A stretch of 64,000 nt of DNA from Malania oleifera (taxonomy: Eukaryota; Streptophyta; Magnoliopsida; Santalales; Ximeniaceae). Position numbers and translations under genes: made by a program. Shown here in pieces: positions 52,301 through 63,358 of the stretch. Every line of letters starts with the position of its first letter. Within the stretch, counting starts at the first letter, position 1. The stretch is from contig NC_080423.1 in the NCBI RefSeq assembly GCF_029873635.1, forward strand, positions 106,191,988 through 106,255,987. The letters are read 5' to 3'. The notes under the pieces are model-generated. The model was not told the DNA's origin, made no database searches, and saw only the letters and a program-made list of their open reading frames with translations.

Positions 52301-55300
52301 TTTGGTTAACTATACTGACGTGGCAGGGGTGCTGACGTGGCACAACTCTACTGGCGTGGTAGGTAGCCGATGTGGTAGTGGGGCCCACTTGCTGACGTGG
52401 CAGTGGGGTCCACTTGCTGACGTGTCACTGGGTCCATCGACTGGCGTGGCAGTGAGGTGGGGCGCTCACGTGGCGGCTGACTTAGCAACGCGGGTTCTGA
52501 GACGGTGGGTCAGATTCGGGCCGAGGACCGGTTCTTGGGTTGATCCGATCTGAGTGAGTAGACGAGTCGGGTCGGGTTTTTCCCGGGTTGGGTTGAGGCG
52601 GTTCGGGCGAGGAAGACGCATGGCAACTCGTGGGGCGTGTGAGAAGCAGGTCACCGGCTCGTGTACGGCGTGTGGCGAAGCGTCCTGCTCCGGTGAGGCG
52701 TGTGGTGGCGCATGAGGCTTTGTCTGAGCTCCTTTCGAGCTCCAGTTTGTGCAGTTCTCTTTGTCTCGGCGAGGTGAAGGTGGTGGTGGCCTCAAAACTC
52801 AGTTTCAAGCCACTGGACAGAGTTCTGATTTTGGCGTACAACTCTGATATGACTTTTTTGCTCTAATCGGGCTCTAATACCACTTGTTAGGACCCTGTGA
52901 GCAATCAGAAAAATATGACACCAGAAATTTAACGTGTTTGGTCAATATCGACCTACATCCACGGAGCACACCACAAATTCACTATTCACCTGAAAAATAC
53001 AACTCTTTTCTTCCTCTCACTCTCTTTCTTCTCTTTGCTCTCTGAGTTTCTCTTGTACTCTCTTGTGCATTTCACACATCTCCATAGCTCTCTATTTATA
53101 GGGCTTTGGAATCAATTACACAATTAAATACAATTAAATCAAAAGGAGAAGTTTTATCCATTTAAATTAAATGATGGATATATGTTGGATAACTGCTCCA
53201 GCTTGCAACAGCTCTTCACACGTCTCCAACTCAGCTTCTGGCTCTAGCTATATCTCCTATCTCCAGCTACAACATTTAATTGCTCTCTTGAAACTTTTTA
53301 GATGGCAAACAAATGATTGTATATGTAGATTATGTCCACACATGTTGTCACGCCCCGAACCCGCAAGTGGGTCCCAGGTGTGAATTTAAGTAAGCTAACC
53401 TGTCTCTGTATCAATTTAACATACATGATACAATACAAATAAGAGGGTTCGACCCCATGGGGTACACGATTGCCCTATATACAAACATACAAACGTCCAT
53501 ACTCATCAAATACGCAGCGGAATACGGTCTTTTATACATGAATAAGATCATACCAGAATCTATACAAACTAGGACAAACATTCCCATAATTACAGCACGT
53601 ATTCCAGGTGTCAACGAAACTATCCTGACAACCCGGATACCAAAACTCGTACCTAAAAGGTACTAGCAGTAGTTACGACACCCCTTACTTCCGTACGCTA
53701 GGATGCTACTTACCGCTACCTGAAAGACCTGAAAAAAATATTGTGCGTACATTCGGGGTGAGACACCTCTCAGTAAGAAAGAAAACAGTTTATATCAGTG
53801 TGTGACATACCAGTGTCATTTTACATACTTCGTAACACTTACATACGATACAATTTGAAACAATTCGTACAGTTTCATACAAATACATACAGTTCCAGTA
53901 TTTTTGCAAAAACCATTCCAGTTAATACGATACCCAACATTCATACCTACATACATACATACGGTTAGTGTTGTCACACTAGTTCACAACTACACCAGGT
54001 CACCTTGTCTCACAGCGATTACATTGTCACATACGCAACTACGTTGCGACAATCAAGGCCCAATGATGAATCCATTGCTTCATACGCAACTACACAAGGT
54101 CACCTAGTCTCACAGCGGTTACGTTTCTACACATGCAACTACGAAGATCTACGACTCAGGCCCAATAGTGAATCCATTGTTACATACGCAACTACACAAG
54201 GTCACCTAGTCTCACCCCGATTACATTGTCACGTGTCAAATTATGTTGCGTCGACTTAGGCCCACTGTGAATCCATTGCTACATACGGTGTAGATCACAC
54301 CTTCGGTGACCAGCCGAATCATACTGGTGATATTTCACACCCCGGATATAGAGCTTGCCACTCTCGGCGTACGGTGATTAGCTGCCCCTAGCCGATTTCA
54401 CAAAACTTGGAAACATTTTGGAACTCACGTCCTTATACATTTCAGCGTATGGTAATTAGCCGCCACATAGTTGTTTTACAAATACCTGGTACAAATACAT
54501 ACATCCATACATACCACAATTATTTGGTTTACAGCAAATCATATCATTTACAATTTCAAATATACATTTTATGTAAATATGGATTACAATCACCTCAATA
54601 ATACAGTTTAAACAAGATAAACGGTTTTCCAAACAAAATAGAGATGATACCCGAAATCCTCAATTTTCCTGAAAGACTGTAACCCGAAAATCCCGCATTT
54701 TTACCCGATAGATTTCCCCAAATAAGTAGTCAAAACATACATACGATCGTAGCCTACGGACTTACTGATCCTGATTTTGAAAATGGACTGATATAAATAG
54801 AATCCCCTTACCTTAATCCGAATTCCAACTACAAACTTTACGGTCCTCAAAACTACAAACTGAGACACCAAAACCTACAAATCATAGTACAAAACATGCT
54901 TACAATCCGTACTACTATACATATATCGAATTAGAAATGAAAACCGAACCTTACCTCGATTTTGGCCCGAAATTCGAAATCCTTCGAAATGAGATTCCGA
55001 TCCAGTAGAAACGTAGAGAACCTTTCACTGATCCTCGCAGTAACTTTGGATTAGTGAATCCGGCGACAAACGGCGAAGGAATCGAAGAGAGAGAGAGAGA
55101 GAGAGCTTCGAAATCTAGAGAGAGAGAGATAATCCATAACATAGCAATGAAGAAACCCAAAAGATCCTTTTATAGACCTTTGAGCCGAGGGATTTCGTCG
55201 ACGAAAACGTGCATTTGTTGATGAAAAGTAAGGGATTTCGTCGAGCAATCGGAGATTTCATCGACGAAGCTTGATATTTCCAATTTCCGTCTCTTGACTT

Positions 55301-56131
55301 TTTTTCGTTGACGAACCTCTGAATTTCGTCGACAAAAAGTCTTCTATCTTCGTCGATGAATTATGTCCTCGTCGACGAAGTCTGCAAAATTTCCCTTTTC
55401 ACCCCTCTTTTACAATAAACATCCACATTTCATGGTTCGGGTTATTACAAATATACATATATTATACATCATTACTGTATTATGATTCATGGGTGCTATT
55501 TTTTGGTTGGCTTCCAGGCAGTGATAGTATATTTGGGATTCCCAAAATATTTGCTAGGCTTCTTCATGTGGTTTGAGTGACAAATATTTTTAAGTTCATT
55601 CCCTTGCCCTGTCCTCTTTCCTATCATGAAAAGAAAATTTTTCGAAGACTCTATCCCTGAAGATTTTGTTAACCCATGAGAAACTTCAGGTTTGCAAATG
55701 TAGTGTCGAGCAAGAGATGGATTTTGGATTCAATAACCCGGGCTTCATGTAATTTTTGTTTTTCCACCTACCGTTATTATCAATACATTTCTTTTTAAAT
55801 TTTATCCTCGTTAAATTTCTTCTTACTTACGTTTTCTTTTAATGAATTACGCTTGTTGCCATAGGAAGTAATGACTGCGCAAGATCGAAGCAATCATTCT
55901 GCCAGCAGCCGAGGGAGTTGGACTCCAGGAACCATCGATACCCTTCGCATGGAGGCGAGAAAAGACACAGGGACGTGGGAATCTTTTTCGTCCGGGACAA
56001 GAAGATCACGGTTTGACATGGATGAATATCTCAATCTTCAGAGTAGTGAAGATCTTCTCTTCGAAACATTCAAGCAACAACGAAGAATCAGTTCAGGTGG
56101 TCTCGTGCTTTGTAACAAAATTCTTATCTAG
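43372..56131 (+). CDS. Uncharacterised plant Ser/Arg-rich coiled-coil protein (8 coding exons)
   Basis: Exons: 43372-43866, 46814-46981, 47216-47314, 47469-47570, 47697-47816, 48283-48423, 48587-48931, 55865-56131. All introns are GT-AG and phase 0, and the exons total 578 residues plus TAG. I recognise it as a conserved plant protein family of unknown function; I know no symbol. Residues 1-165 are basic and Ser-rich (RRRSRSLSRFSRR, FVNTTRGSMFPEISLDDLAIELF, RRGRSVSRHGSR, RRRRSVSVVRYQISDSE). About 255-360 look helical/coiled-coil (LYEAMRKELRHAVEDMRMEL, LLAEILLEEERGKELSKIV). About 389-412 is the acidic EEAEKYFEDFISNVEDTD motif, followed by VVLPWLQWE. The C-terminus has RFDMDEYLNLQ and ISSGGLVLCN. 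There is no signal peptide or membrane span. The SR-like N-terminus suggests a phosphorylated nuclear or cytoskeletal protein, but that is inference. Intron 7 (48,932-55,864) holds two LTR elements, yet both its borders and the reading frame are intact. Confidence 0.9.
43867..46813 (+). other. First intron of the coiled-coil gene
   Basis: 2,947 bp, AT-rich. 45,430-45,560 is a repeat related to one at the right edge of the window (63,915-64,000). Open frames at 46,047-46,559 on both strands show no recognisable protein features. Confidence 0.7.
45430..45560. repeat. Dispersed repeat (GCTTGCGTCAAGACATGC family)
   Basis: GCTTGCGTCAAGACATGC, then GAGGCTTACCTAAAATTCCA, resembles 63,935-63,985 (GCTTGCCTCAAGACAAGG, then AAGGCTTAGTCTAAAACACC) in the same orientation. 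A related AAGGCTGGCC-TTAAGGCTTT stretch follows at 45,891-45,911. Family not assigned. Confidence 0.45.
49332..49722 (-). repeat. 3' LTR (391 bp) of the intronic Copia fossil
   Basis: Starts TGTTAGGACC and ends CTACAACA. Contains a (C)TATTTATAGGG stretch (TATAAATA on -) and the stem-loop motif at 49,381-49,410. Confidence 0.93.
50135..51067 (-). pseudogene. Pre-integrase and integrase regions of the intronic Copia fossil
   Basis: Fossil part. Shows LWHQRLEHLSEKGLRVM, then CEDCIFEKQKRVRF (GAG-pre-integrase zinc finger), KLIHSDVWGP and YFVTLIDDHSRK (integrase core start), then LRTNNGREY and NGVAKRMNRTL (integrase core end). Confidence 0.9.
51413..52144 (-). pseudogene. gag region of the intronic Copia fossil
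   Basis: Fossil part. KIKMFNGNNFSFWKMQIEDY is the usual Copia gag start. Later it shows LFTMSMSASESFNRHLNNFN and LLILSQLPESWNNVVTAIS. The GC-rich stretch between it and the 5' LTR (52,300-52,860) is leader, and its open frames are not genes. Confidence 0.9.
52885..53274 (-). repeat. 5' LTR (390 bp) of the intronic Copia fossil
   Basis: Same ends as its partner, TGTTAGGACC and CTACAACA. Stem-loop motif at 52,933-52,963. The primer-binding site lies directly to its left on +. Confidence 0.93.
53992..54285. repeat. Three copies of a ~102-bp unit inside the 53.3-kb solo LTR
   Basis: Each unit runs CAACTACAC-AGGTCACC, TAGTCTCAC, a CGATTAC block, then GGCCCA and GAATCCATTG. It occupies the same relative place as the 25-31-bp minisatellites in the sister LTRs. 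Confidence 0.85.
55190..55385. repeat. GTCGACGAA motif array
   Basis: About eight variants of TTCGTCGACGAA, several perfect, next to the LTR's TATA box (CTATAAAAGG on -). Confidence 0.85.
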
Positions 56132-59100
56132 CCCACGTTTGATGGTTGCTTTTCTTTTATTTACTTCTCCCCATTCTGAAACCTGGTGAATTATGTAAAT
56201 TTTTTTTTATTTAATATCATTAAATATTTTCTTTCCCCGTTTGAAATTCCATGGCCTTTTATTTAGCATCAAGAATGGTTGATTTTACACAAGCACAGTA
56301 CGAGCTCAAAGTTTGAAATTGAAGAATTGAAGTTCATATTCTGAACATGTTTAGATTACATTACAATGTCCTTTTCGAGCTCCATGAATTTATATTTATT
56401 CGTATTTGCCTAATGAACATATGTATATTCAAATATCTTTTATAGGTTTTAGGCTCTATTTGTATTAAGAATTTTTTTTTTTTGGAAGAAAAGGAAAGAA
56501 AAGAAAAGAAAAATCAGAAAGGAATTTATTCTCTATTGTATATATATTTTTTATATCAAATGTTATTAAATGAAAATATATTCTATTACTAAAATTAAGA
56601 AAGATAAAACATTAATGATGTGTAAGATCAAACTTTTATTTATTGATTTGCTATATATTTGATTTTGTATTCATTATTATTTTTTAGTTAAACATGAAAA
56701 AGAGGAATCTTTTGGGCTTGTTTAGTTGTAGAAAATAATTATAAAAAAATCAATTCATCTTTTAATTTTCCAATGTTCATATTCAAAAGTTAAAAAATAA
56801 AAAGTTCGTTTTGTTGTGCAGTTTTTAATTTTTTTTTATAGATTTCAATATAATTATAGAAAAATAAATTTTTTTCAATTTTTTGAAAATTACATTAGTA
56901 TGTAGGATAATGAAATTTGGAGTTTGAATGTAGACTTGACAAAATGGATTAAAATTTGTTTTAATCCAAGCTGAATTCGATCTACTTAAGCCGACTCATA
57001 ATTAATCTACACATTAAATGGGTCGAATATGATTTCAACTTTTTTGGTCGGCTTCTAAATGAGTCAGTTGATCGAATTAGGATTTTATCCGATGATTATC
57101 CGTCTATTCCCTAATAATTTATGTCTAAATTCATTGATAATCTTATATGTCCATGCTTGGTGGGCATCAATTCATTTAACATAAACTTTATTGGTTAAAG
57201 TTTAGTTACACACTCCTAACTCTTGCAGTATTGTATGTATCTTTGAGTCTGTCCTATGCTTACATTCAAACTTAAGCCCAAATACTCAATACGTCAGGAG
57301 AATTAGCATCATATCTCGACTTTTATGATGTTGCTCGCTCAAAATTACAAACCATTAGCTCTGTTACCATTTGTCAGCACCGGAAGAGTCCATAAATAGT
57401 CTTGATACACATAAGTGAGCACCAACTTGACTCAAAAGTGGGTCCAACCATGTATATAAGAATCCATCATCCACTTTATTTTTTTTAATGTGGGATAAAC
57501 TCATAAGTGGAATACTCAATACAACAATTATCAAATTATAATTTTAAAAATAACTTGAGTTATTATGTTACAAAAAAAAAATTGTTCATCAAATGGTAAA
57601 AAAAATATATATATTAGGGATGACGGAATATCCGATCCAATCCACTTTAATAGTTTGATCGTCATGCTTACATAAGCAAAGTTAGAATGAGAAAGTCTAA
57701 AAAATAATAAAAAGATGTTTTATAATTTTTCTGTATAAATTTAAACAACTAAAAAACCAAGATGACATTTTCGTAATTATTTAAAATTTTAAAAACAAAA
57801 AAATAAAATTATTTCAACAAGAAAATAGTGTCAAAACTTTTTTATTATTGTTCATTTACTTCATACAAATATTATAAAATTTTAAAAAATAATTATTTTT
57901 TTTAAATTAAAAATTAAAATAAAAAATGAATCATTTTCTTTGTCCCAATATTTTTCAAAATTGAATTTGACCTTAATATGACAATAAACATTTTCATTTT
58001 AGATTTAGACCTCACAGCCCTCGAGAAATCCTTTTGAGCCTAATAAGAATTTCTGGTCAAGAGCTCAAAATGTGAGTAAGGGGCAATGATATAGCTATAA
58101 AAAATAATGGCATGTGACCATGTAAGAGTATGACTTATTTCAGTCAACATAAAATAGATTTAAATTTTATTTTTAACTTAACATAAGAACGTTTAAAACT
58201 AAATATTGTATGACCATTTATCTTTTAAGTGGCACAATTTTTTGTCCTAAATTATTATATTTCTACAATAATTTTTTTTAAAAATTTTATATTGTTTTAT
58301 TTGCCAACCAAATATTACCTAAGTGAACAAGTTTTTATTTGAAAGTTGAAGAACAAGGATTACGGCTTTGTGAGAGAAAAGTTAGGTAAAAGAAAATTGA
58401 AGTAGTTTTTGAAAGCACAAATTTCAAGTTTTGAATTTAGATTTGCGTGGATTTAAATGAAACTCAATATAACTTTGTACCACATTCTGTTCAAATACAT
58501 ACAAATCAAAATCCAAAATTTGAAATTCGACCTCCCAAATGTCTAGTTAGCATGCTAATTTTTTCTCAAATTTTTTATAAGAATATAAGAAAAAAATATA
58601 TTTCTTCGAGTTTTTAAAATTCTTAAAGGAGCTCTAATTATTTTTTTCTATAAGAAATTAATTTCAATTCCCAAATCCAATTTCACAGTACCCTTAAGCT
58701 TAGTTTAACTCCCATGTGTTTTTGAAAATAAATTTTTAAAAAGAAACTAATGAAAAAGGTGGTCAAACTCACCTCTACATATAGTAAATTATCTTTACTT
58801 GAAATTAAATTATCTCAAGATACATACACTTGAATTCAGTTTATTATATTCATCACCTTTTAAAATTTTTTATTCTAAGTTAAAATTTTTTTTTTTTCGA
58901 ATCACACCTACATTAACTTTATTGCATTTGTTTTTAAAATTCCTTTTCCCCTTTTCTAGATACACTTTTAAAATTCTGTCACATTTAATAAAAATATGCT
59001 TTTTTGGGTTATACTTTCATTAAGTTCATTCACTAAGTTCTCCAATTATATTATGCCATGTGATCAAAAGGATATTTTTTTTTAATATCCTTAACTAATA

Positions 59101-59185
59101 AGAGAATTGAATTCAATGAAAACTCACTTAAATCTCTCTCCTAACATTGTGAAATTCAAAAAAATAACTAAAGTCTAGATGAACG
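56132..59185. other. Downstream spacer
   Basis: The 3' untranslated region of the coiled-coil gene probably covers the first 200-300 bp. The rest is AT-rich. 57,180-57,500 has mixed composition, but I could assign no feature. Confidence 0.5.
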
Positions 59186-59189
59186 ACAC

Positions 59190-59258
59190 ATAATAATGAG
59201 TCTTGTTAGCCGACCCCACTTAGTGGGACTAAGACTTGGTTTTGTTGTTGTTGTTGTA
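59190..59258 (+). mobile_element. RTE-type LINE, 3' tail stub
   Basis: TAGCCGACCCCACTTAGTGG then GACTAAGACTTGGTT and (TTG)4. This is the tail shared by plant RTE LINEs and the SINEs that borrow it (compare ADPIYWGLRF at 22,300). Only about 70 bp are recognisable. Confidence 0.5.
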
Positions 59259-60940
59259 ACCTTGGTGTCCACATAATCATGTTTAATGTATTTTAATGAT
59301 ATTAACATATTTGTTGATTCTAGTGTATCCTATCTTTGTAGATCATGTTAAGTGCAGGTACAAGTGACAAATACATGAAGGTACTGTATCAAAGGCAAAG
59401 ATCGGACCGAGTAGATCGACGTTCAAATAGGAAATATTAAAAGGACACTCACTCGGAAGTACTCAAACACATCCAAGGAAGATTATGTTGAATTATAAGT
59501 AATGGAGATTGTGTGAGGTAGGAACTTTTGTAACTCTTGCAGTTTTGTTTCAAGCATGATTTCTGAATAAGAGTTGAGCAAATTACATGTGTATACTAGG
59601 ACACAAGAGTATATAGGATTTCACAAGTTACAAACTCAACACTCATGGTTTTCAAAGATAAAACAAAAAGTTTGACAAAAATATTCTATATTCAAATATA
59701 ATTTCATAAAGGACAAGTTTTCAACATCTTAGTATTGCAAACTTTTAAATACTTGGTCCCAGTTGTTTCAAAACGAGTTTTATGTTCTAAAGGCTCAAGA
59801 AAGTTAAGTATATTTTTATAAAGGTCATACTAGCATATAAGATATCAAAATAAGCTTTTAAATGCATTTTCATACACAAGATGTCTTATATTCAAATGAA
59901 ACTTCATAAGGACAAGTATTAATCATCATTGGCATTAATATCTTTCATATGCTTTTGTCCAAGATTGGATTAATTCATTAAAATGCTCATTAGTATGAAA
60001 AACAGGGCAATTAGTCGACTAATTGGGTGTATTCGTCGACTAATTAAACTAGTAGCCAAAATGAGTTTCTACCTAGTCAAATCGTCGACAAATTGGGTTA
60101 AGTCATTGACTACTTTGGGGAACTCGTCAACGAATTGGGGTAATTCATTGACGACTTGGGGCAACTCGTCGATGAATTGGGTATAACCGTCAACGATTTG
60201 CATCGAGACCTGAATCCAACAGATAGAAAAACGGCTAGTTCTCAAGCCAATCAAATGAGATTCACTCTCAACGGTCAAATAACGACTAGCTTGACATTTT
60301 GCCTATAAAAATACAAGTTCATAGACTTGATTAAACATGGTTTTGAGGGTTTATAAGTTTTTAGTGAAAAACATCTCTTAAACATCAACCCTAAGCACTT
60401 TGCATTTTAGTTTATCATCACAAGTGTTCAATTTCTCTCTTGCTCTATAATCTTGTTTAATTCAATACTTGAGAGAATAGTGTGAGGATTATGTTGTATT
60501 TGTATTAGCTCAATTAAAAGAGCATTGCTTTGTACTCCATCTTGTTGTTGTAAAGGGATTGGATCCTGTATTGAAGGTTCTTAGTGAACCATTGCTGAAG
60601 GTTTTTAGTAGATCGAATTGTAAGGCTTCTTGATGAATCTTACGACTCTTGGTGAGGGTTGAGGGATTTGTTCCCATGTTGTAAGACTTCTTCGCTGGTG
60701 AAAGGGTTTGATAGTGGATTGTGGAATCGTTGAGTTGGTCTCAAGGCATGAACGTAGGATTGATGCCGAACCACATTAAAACACCGGTGTTAAACTTTTC
60801 TATTTTGTGTCTTGTGCATGATTTACATTTGATATATTGTGATATAATTGTTTGTATCTTACCAAGAATTTTATTTTGTGGAGAAAACCCAAAATACACA
60901 AAAGGGTCCATTCACCCCCCTCTAGACTTTACTCCCAACA
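59258..60940 (+). mobile_element. LTR, probably solo, Copia-like
   Basis: The right end CACCCCCCTCTAGACTTTAC then TCCCAACA is clear; the left end is approximate and abuts the LINE tail. A GTCGAC/GTCAACGAATTGG motif array lies at 60,010-60,200, a TATAAAA box at 60,304-60,310 and the stem-loop motif at 60,747-60,774. Size and structure match the LTR at 7,748-12,071 without its insert. No coding part. Confidence 0.65.
60010..60200. repeat. GTCGAC/GTCAACG motif array upstream of an LTR TATA box
   Basis: About eight variants of CGTCGAC-AATTGGG or CGTCAACGAATTGGG at 20-25-bp spacing, ending about 100 bp before TATAAAA. The spacer differs from that of the family A arrays. Confidence 0.8.
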
Positions 60941-61080
60941 AGTCTAACTTTACTTGTTTTAATGAATGGTACTTGAGAGTTGATATTCATTAATATTTTT
61001 TTTCACCTTTAAAAATAGATTCAAATACTCTATATGGATTTTGAATAAATATGTTATTAAGTAGCTTCATTAATATTTAT

Positions 61081-61115
<35 letters not shown>

Positions 61116-61425
61116 TTAAATTCATTTTTACATTGCGTTTGAGAGCATGATTTTTTTTTTTTTTTTTACCTCTAGTTTTAGTTTAGGTGAATTTGGACAA
61201 ATTTTAAGATAATTTTATATTACATTTTATCTATATTTAATACAAATCCAAATTTAGCATAGGACACACTTTTTTTTTCCTTTTCTTTTTTATATTTATA
61301 GGTTTAAGTCAGTTCCAAAATTTATTAAATATATTTTTTTTAGAAAAAATATTTATTTATTTATTTATTGTTTAATTACTCTTATTGTATATAAGAAGTG
61401 CATATTTTCTTTATTTTAAATGAAG
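60941..61425. other. AT-rich spacer
   Basis: (TA)n run near 61,085-61,112 and poly(T) runs. Nothing else recognised. Confidence 0.5.
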
Positions 61426-61747
61426 GGGCAAAGGACATTGATCTTCCCTGAAGTTTGGTAAAAAGACGACGACATTTCCTGAGATTTCAAAAATTTCAGG
61501 GACGTCCTCTAATGTTTCAAAAATTTCAAAAACCTCTCCTAAAGTTTGCCAAAAAGATACAAAATCACCCTTTGCATTTTGTAAAAATACAATTTTTTTG
61601 AAGAAAGATTTGTATCTTTTTAGTAAACTTGAGGAGAGGGGATTTGTGACATTTTTGAAACCACGTGGGAGGTTTATGATATTTTTGAAATTTTAGAAAA
61701 TATCTCTATCCTTTTGTCAAACCTCAGGAGTTGATTGTCTTTGGCCC
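61426..61747. mobile_element. Fold-back MITE (~320 bp)
   Basis: Left end GGGCAAAGGACA, right end TGTCTTTGGCCC (near-inverse). Arms of about 130 bp share TCCCTGAAGTTTGG / CCTGAGGTTTGAC and AAAAAGATAC on opposite strands, with a short centre near 61,565-61,605. The target duplication is not clear, so the superfamily is open. Confidence 0.6.
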
Positions 61748-63150
61748 TATATGAAAACATATTATATGTAATCATTACTAAAATAAATTTCTTCCAAAAA
61801 TATATATTATACATTTTACCCCACAAAAATTTTGAATCTAACTTTGCAATTAGGGTGTATTATTTAAACTTTCAAAGTTGTAAATATCATAATGAAATTA
61901 TTAATTTTAATTTTCGAAAGAAAATTATAAAGAGACTAGTCCCTCAACGTACCCTTATGCTTTGGGTCTAAATGTAAGATATGTGATCTATGCACATATT
62001 TTTTTTCTTTGTATTTTATAATTATGGGTCTAGGGCTGGGCTTAGGCCTCAATACCTGTTGAAGCCCACCCAAAGTATATTTGGGCTTTGATCCATCTGT
62101 CTGAAGGGCCTGGGCCCTATTTTCAATCTCTTAGCCCAATTCCCATAACGAGATGTAATCTTTCATCAATTCATCCTTCCCAAGACTAATAGATCAAATC
62201 AACATATTTTTGTGGTTAATTCAGTTATTTTGATATGAAATTTGATTTGGTTTACTTAAATATTTTTCGAAAATTTTGAATATTTCAAATTATTTTCGAA
62301 AACTTAAAACAAGATCAATTGAAATTACAATTTAGTCCACAATATCTCTATCTATACTATTAAATAATAGAGCGAGAAAGTGTCCACATTTTTTTTTGGA
62401 ATTCTCTTTCAAACGCATTCATCTTATAAAATAACACATCACAAGCAATCAGGTAATCTATTAAAATAAGTTAAATTTAAATTTAAATTTTTAAATAATT
62501 TCTAATTATCTTTTCTCACCCAATTATCTCTTCAAAAAGTATAAATTTAGAATTCCGGAGCACATATCTACTATAATCGCAAGAGGCAAATCAAAACCAA
62601 ATTAAGTATTTAAAAAACAAACAAATATATAATGATTTGGTTAATTTAGATTAAATTATATTTTGGTTCAAATGGGATAAATTTTTTTTATCAAGTTAAT
62701 AAAATTAAAAGAAAGCACCCCACAATTAGTTAGTGTCTAATTTAACTTTTTCCCGTATTCAAAAACTTATATAAGTAACTCTTGCACATAATCTATATGC
62801 GAGCGAACAACTCAAAATTGAAGAATAAATCATCTAGCGAAGAAATTAATTCGTTTTTTTTTTTTTTAAATTAGGCTAATAATTAATGATATTTTTGCCA
62901 AGAAAAATTCAAAAAATAGAAAAAAGATTTTGATTTTCAAATAGGCTCGACCCATCAGGAAGGGGATTCAAATTTTTAACAACAGCAATAATTATTTAAT
63001 CAGTAGGATTAAAAGAAAAACAGAATCAGGAAAATTAGGAAACAAATCAAATCTGATAAAGCCGTCTTCCAGTTCAAATTAAATTATAACTCTATCCGTA
63101 GAGTTTGAACTGCTCGTCACAACTCTGCTCTGCATGGTGCCACCACTTCT
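61748..63150. other. Intergenic spacer
   Basis: AT-rich, no gene recognised. The last 150 bp are probably promoter of the gene below. Confidence 0.5.
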
Positions 63151-63151
63151 G

Positions 63152-63159
63152 TATATATA
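63152..63159 (+). promoter_or_regulatory. TATA box of the right-edge gene
   Basis: TATATATA, followed about 30 bp later by a CT-rich, leader-like stretch and then, 155 bp downstream of the box, by the first coding exon. Confidence 0.5.
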
Positions 63160-63298
63160 CCCACATTATAATTTTTTGTCTCTGCTTTTCTCAAATCCTT
63201 CAATCATAATACTCAGTCTCTTTATCTGCAGTTTGGTTTTTTGTGCTCTGGGTAATGTTCTTTTGTTCGTTCATTAATTAATAAGTTAATCAATTAAT

Positions 63299-63358
63299 AT
63301 GTCTGCAGAAGCCATGGAAAGCTTGGATCACCACCAACCCTCCTCTGACTCCACCACT
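63299..63358 (+). CDS. First coding exon of a gene running off the right edge
   Basis: ATG at 63,299 and an in-frame ATG at 63,314 lead into MSAEAMESLDHHQPSSDSTT and then a GTAAGC donor at 63,359. A TATA box lies about 150 bp upstream. The sequence just before the second ATG (GTCTGCAG) could instead be an acceptor, in which case 63,314 is the start and a short leader intron precedes it. The peptide is Ser/Thr-rich and too short to name. No second exon is identifiable in the remaining 640 bp. Confidence 0.5.

Larger units (their letters stand above)
49332..53274 (-). mobile_element. Copia LTR retrotransposon fossil in intron 7, with both LTRs and perfect target duplication
   Basis: Two LTRs (49,332-49,722 and 52,885-53,274) flank an interior read on -. 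TTTAA is duplicated at 49,327-49,331 and 53,275-53,279. A primer-binding-like TGGTATTAGAGC follows the 5' LTR on -. Recognisable parts are gag and integrase; I do not recognise a reverse transcriptase. Broken, with several breaks, so non-autonomous. The LTRs differ at about 34 of 391 positions by eye (roughly 9%), mostly transitions. At commonly used plant rates this suggests a few million years. Confidence 0.93.
53346..55449 (-). mobile_element. Solo LTR, 2,104 bp, family A, in intron 7
   Basis: Starts TGTCACGCCCCG and ends GGTTATTACA. Family marker GGTGAGACACCTCTCAGTAA at 53,758-53,777. CTATAAAAGG reads on - at 55,166-55,175, and the GTCGACGAA array lies upstream of it in sense (55,190-55,385). 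The flanking 5-mers (CATGT, AATAT) agree at only 3 of 5 positions, so the insertion is probably old. It lies 71 bp from the Copia fossil. Confidence 0.82.

Noticed and set aside
52302-52866. GC-rich overlapping open frames
   Set aside because: Leader of the intronic Copia fossil, between its 5' LTR and gag; composition alone opens the frames.
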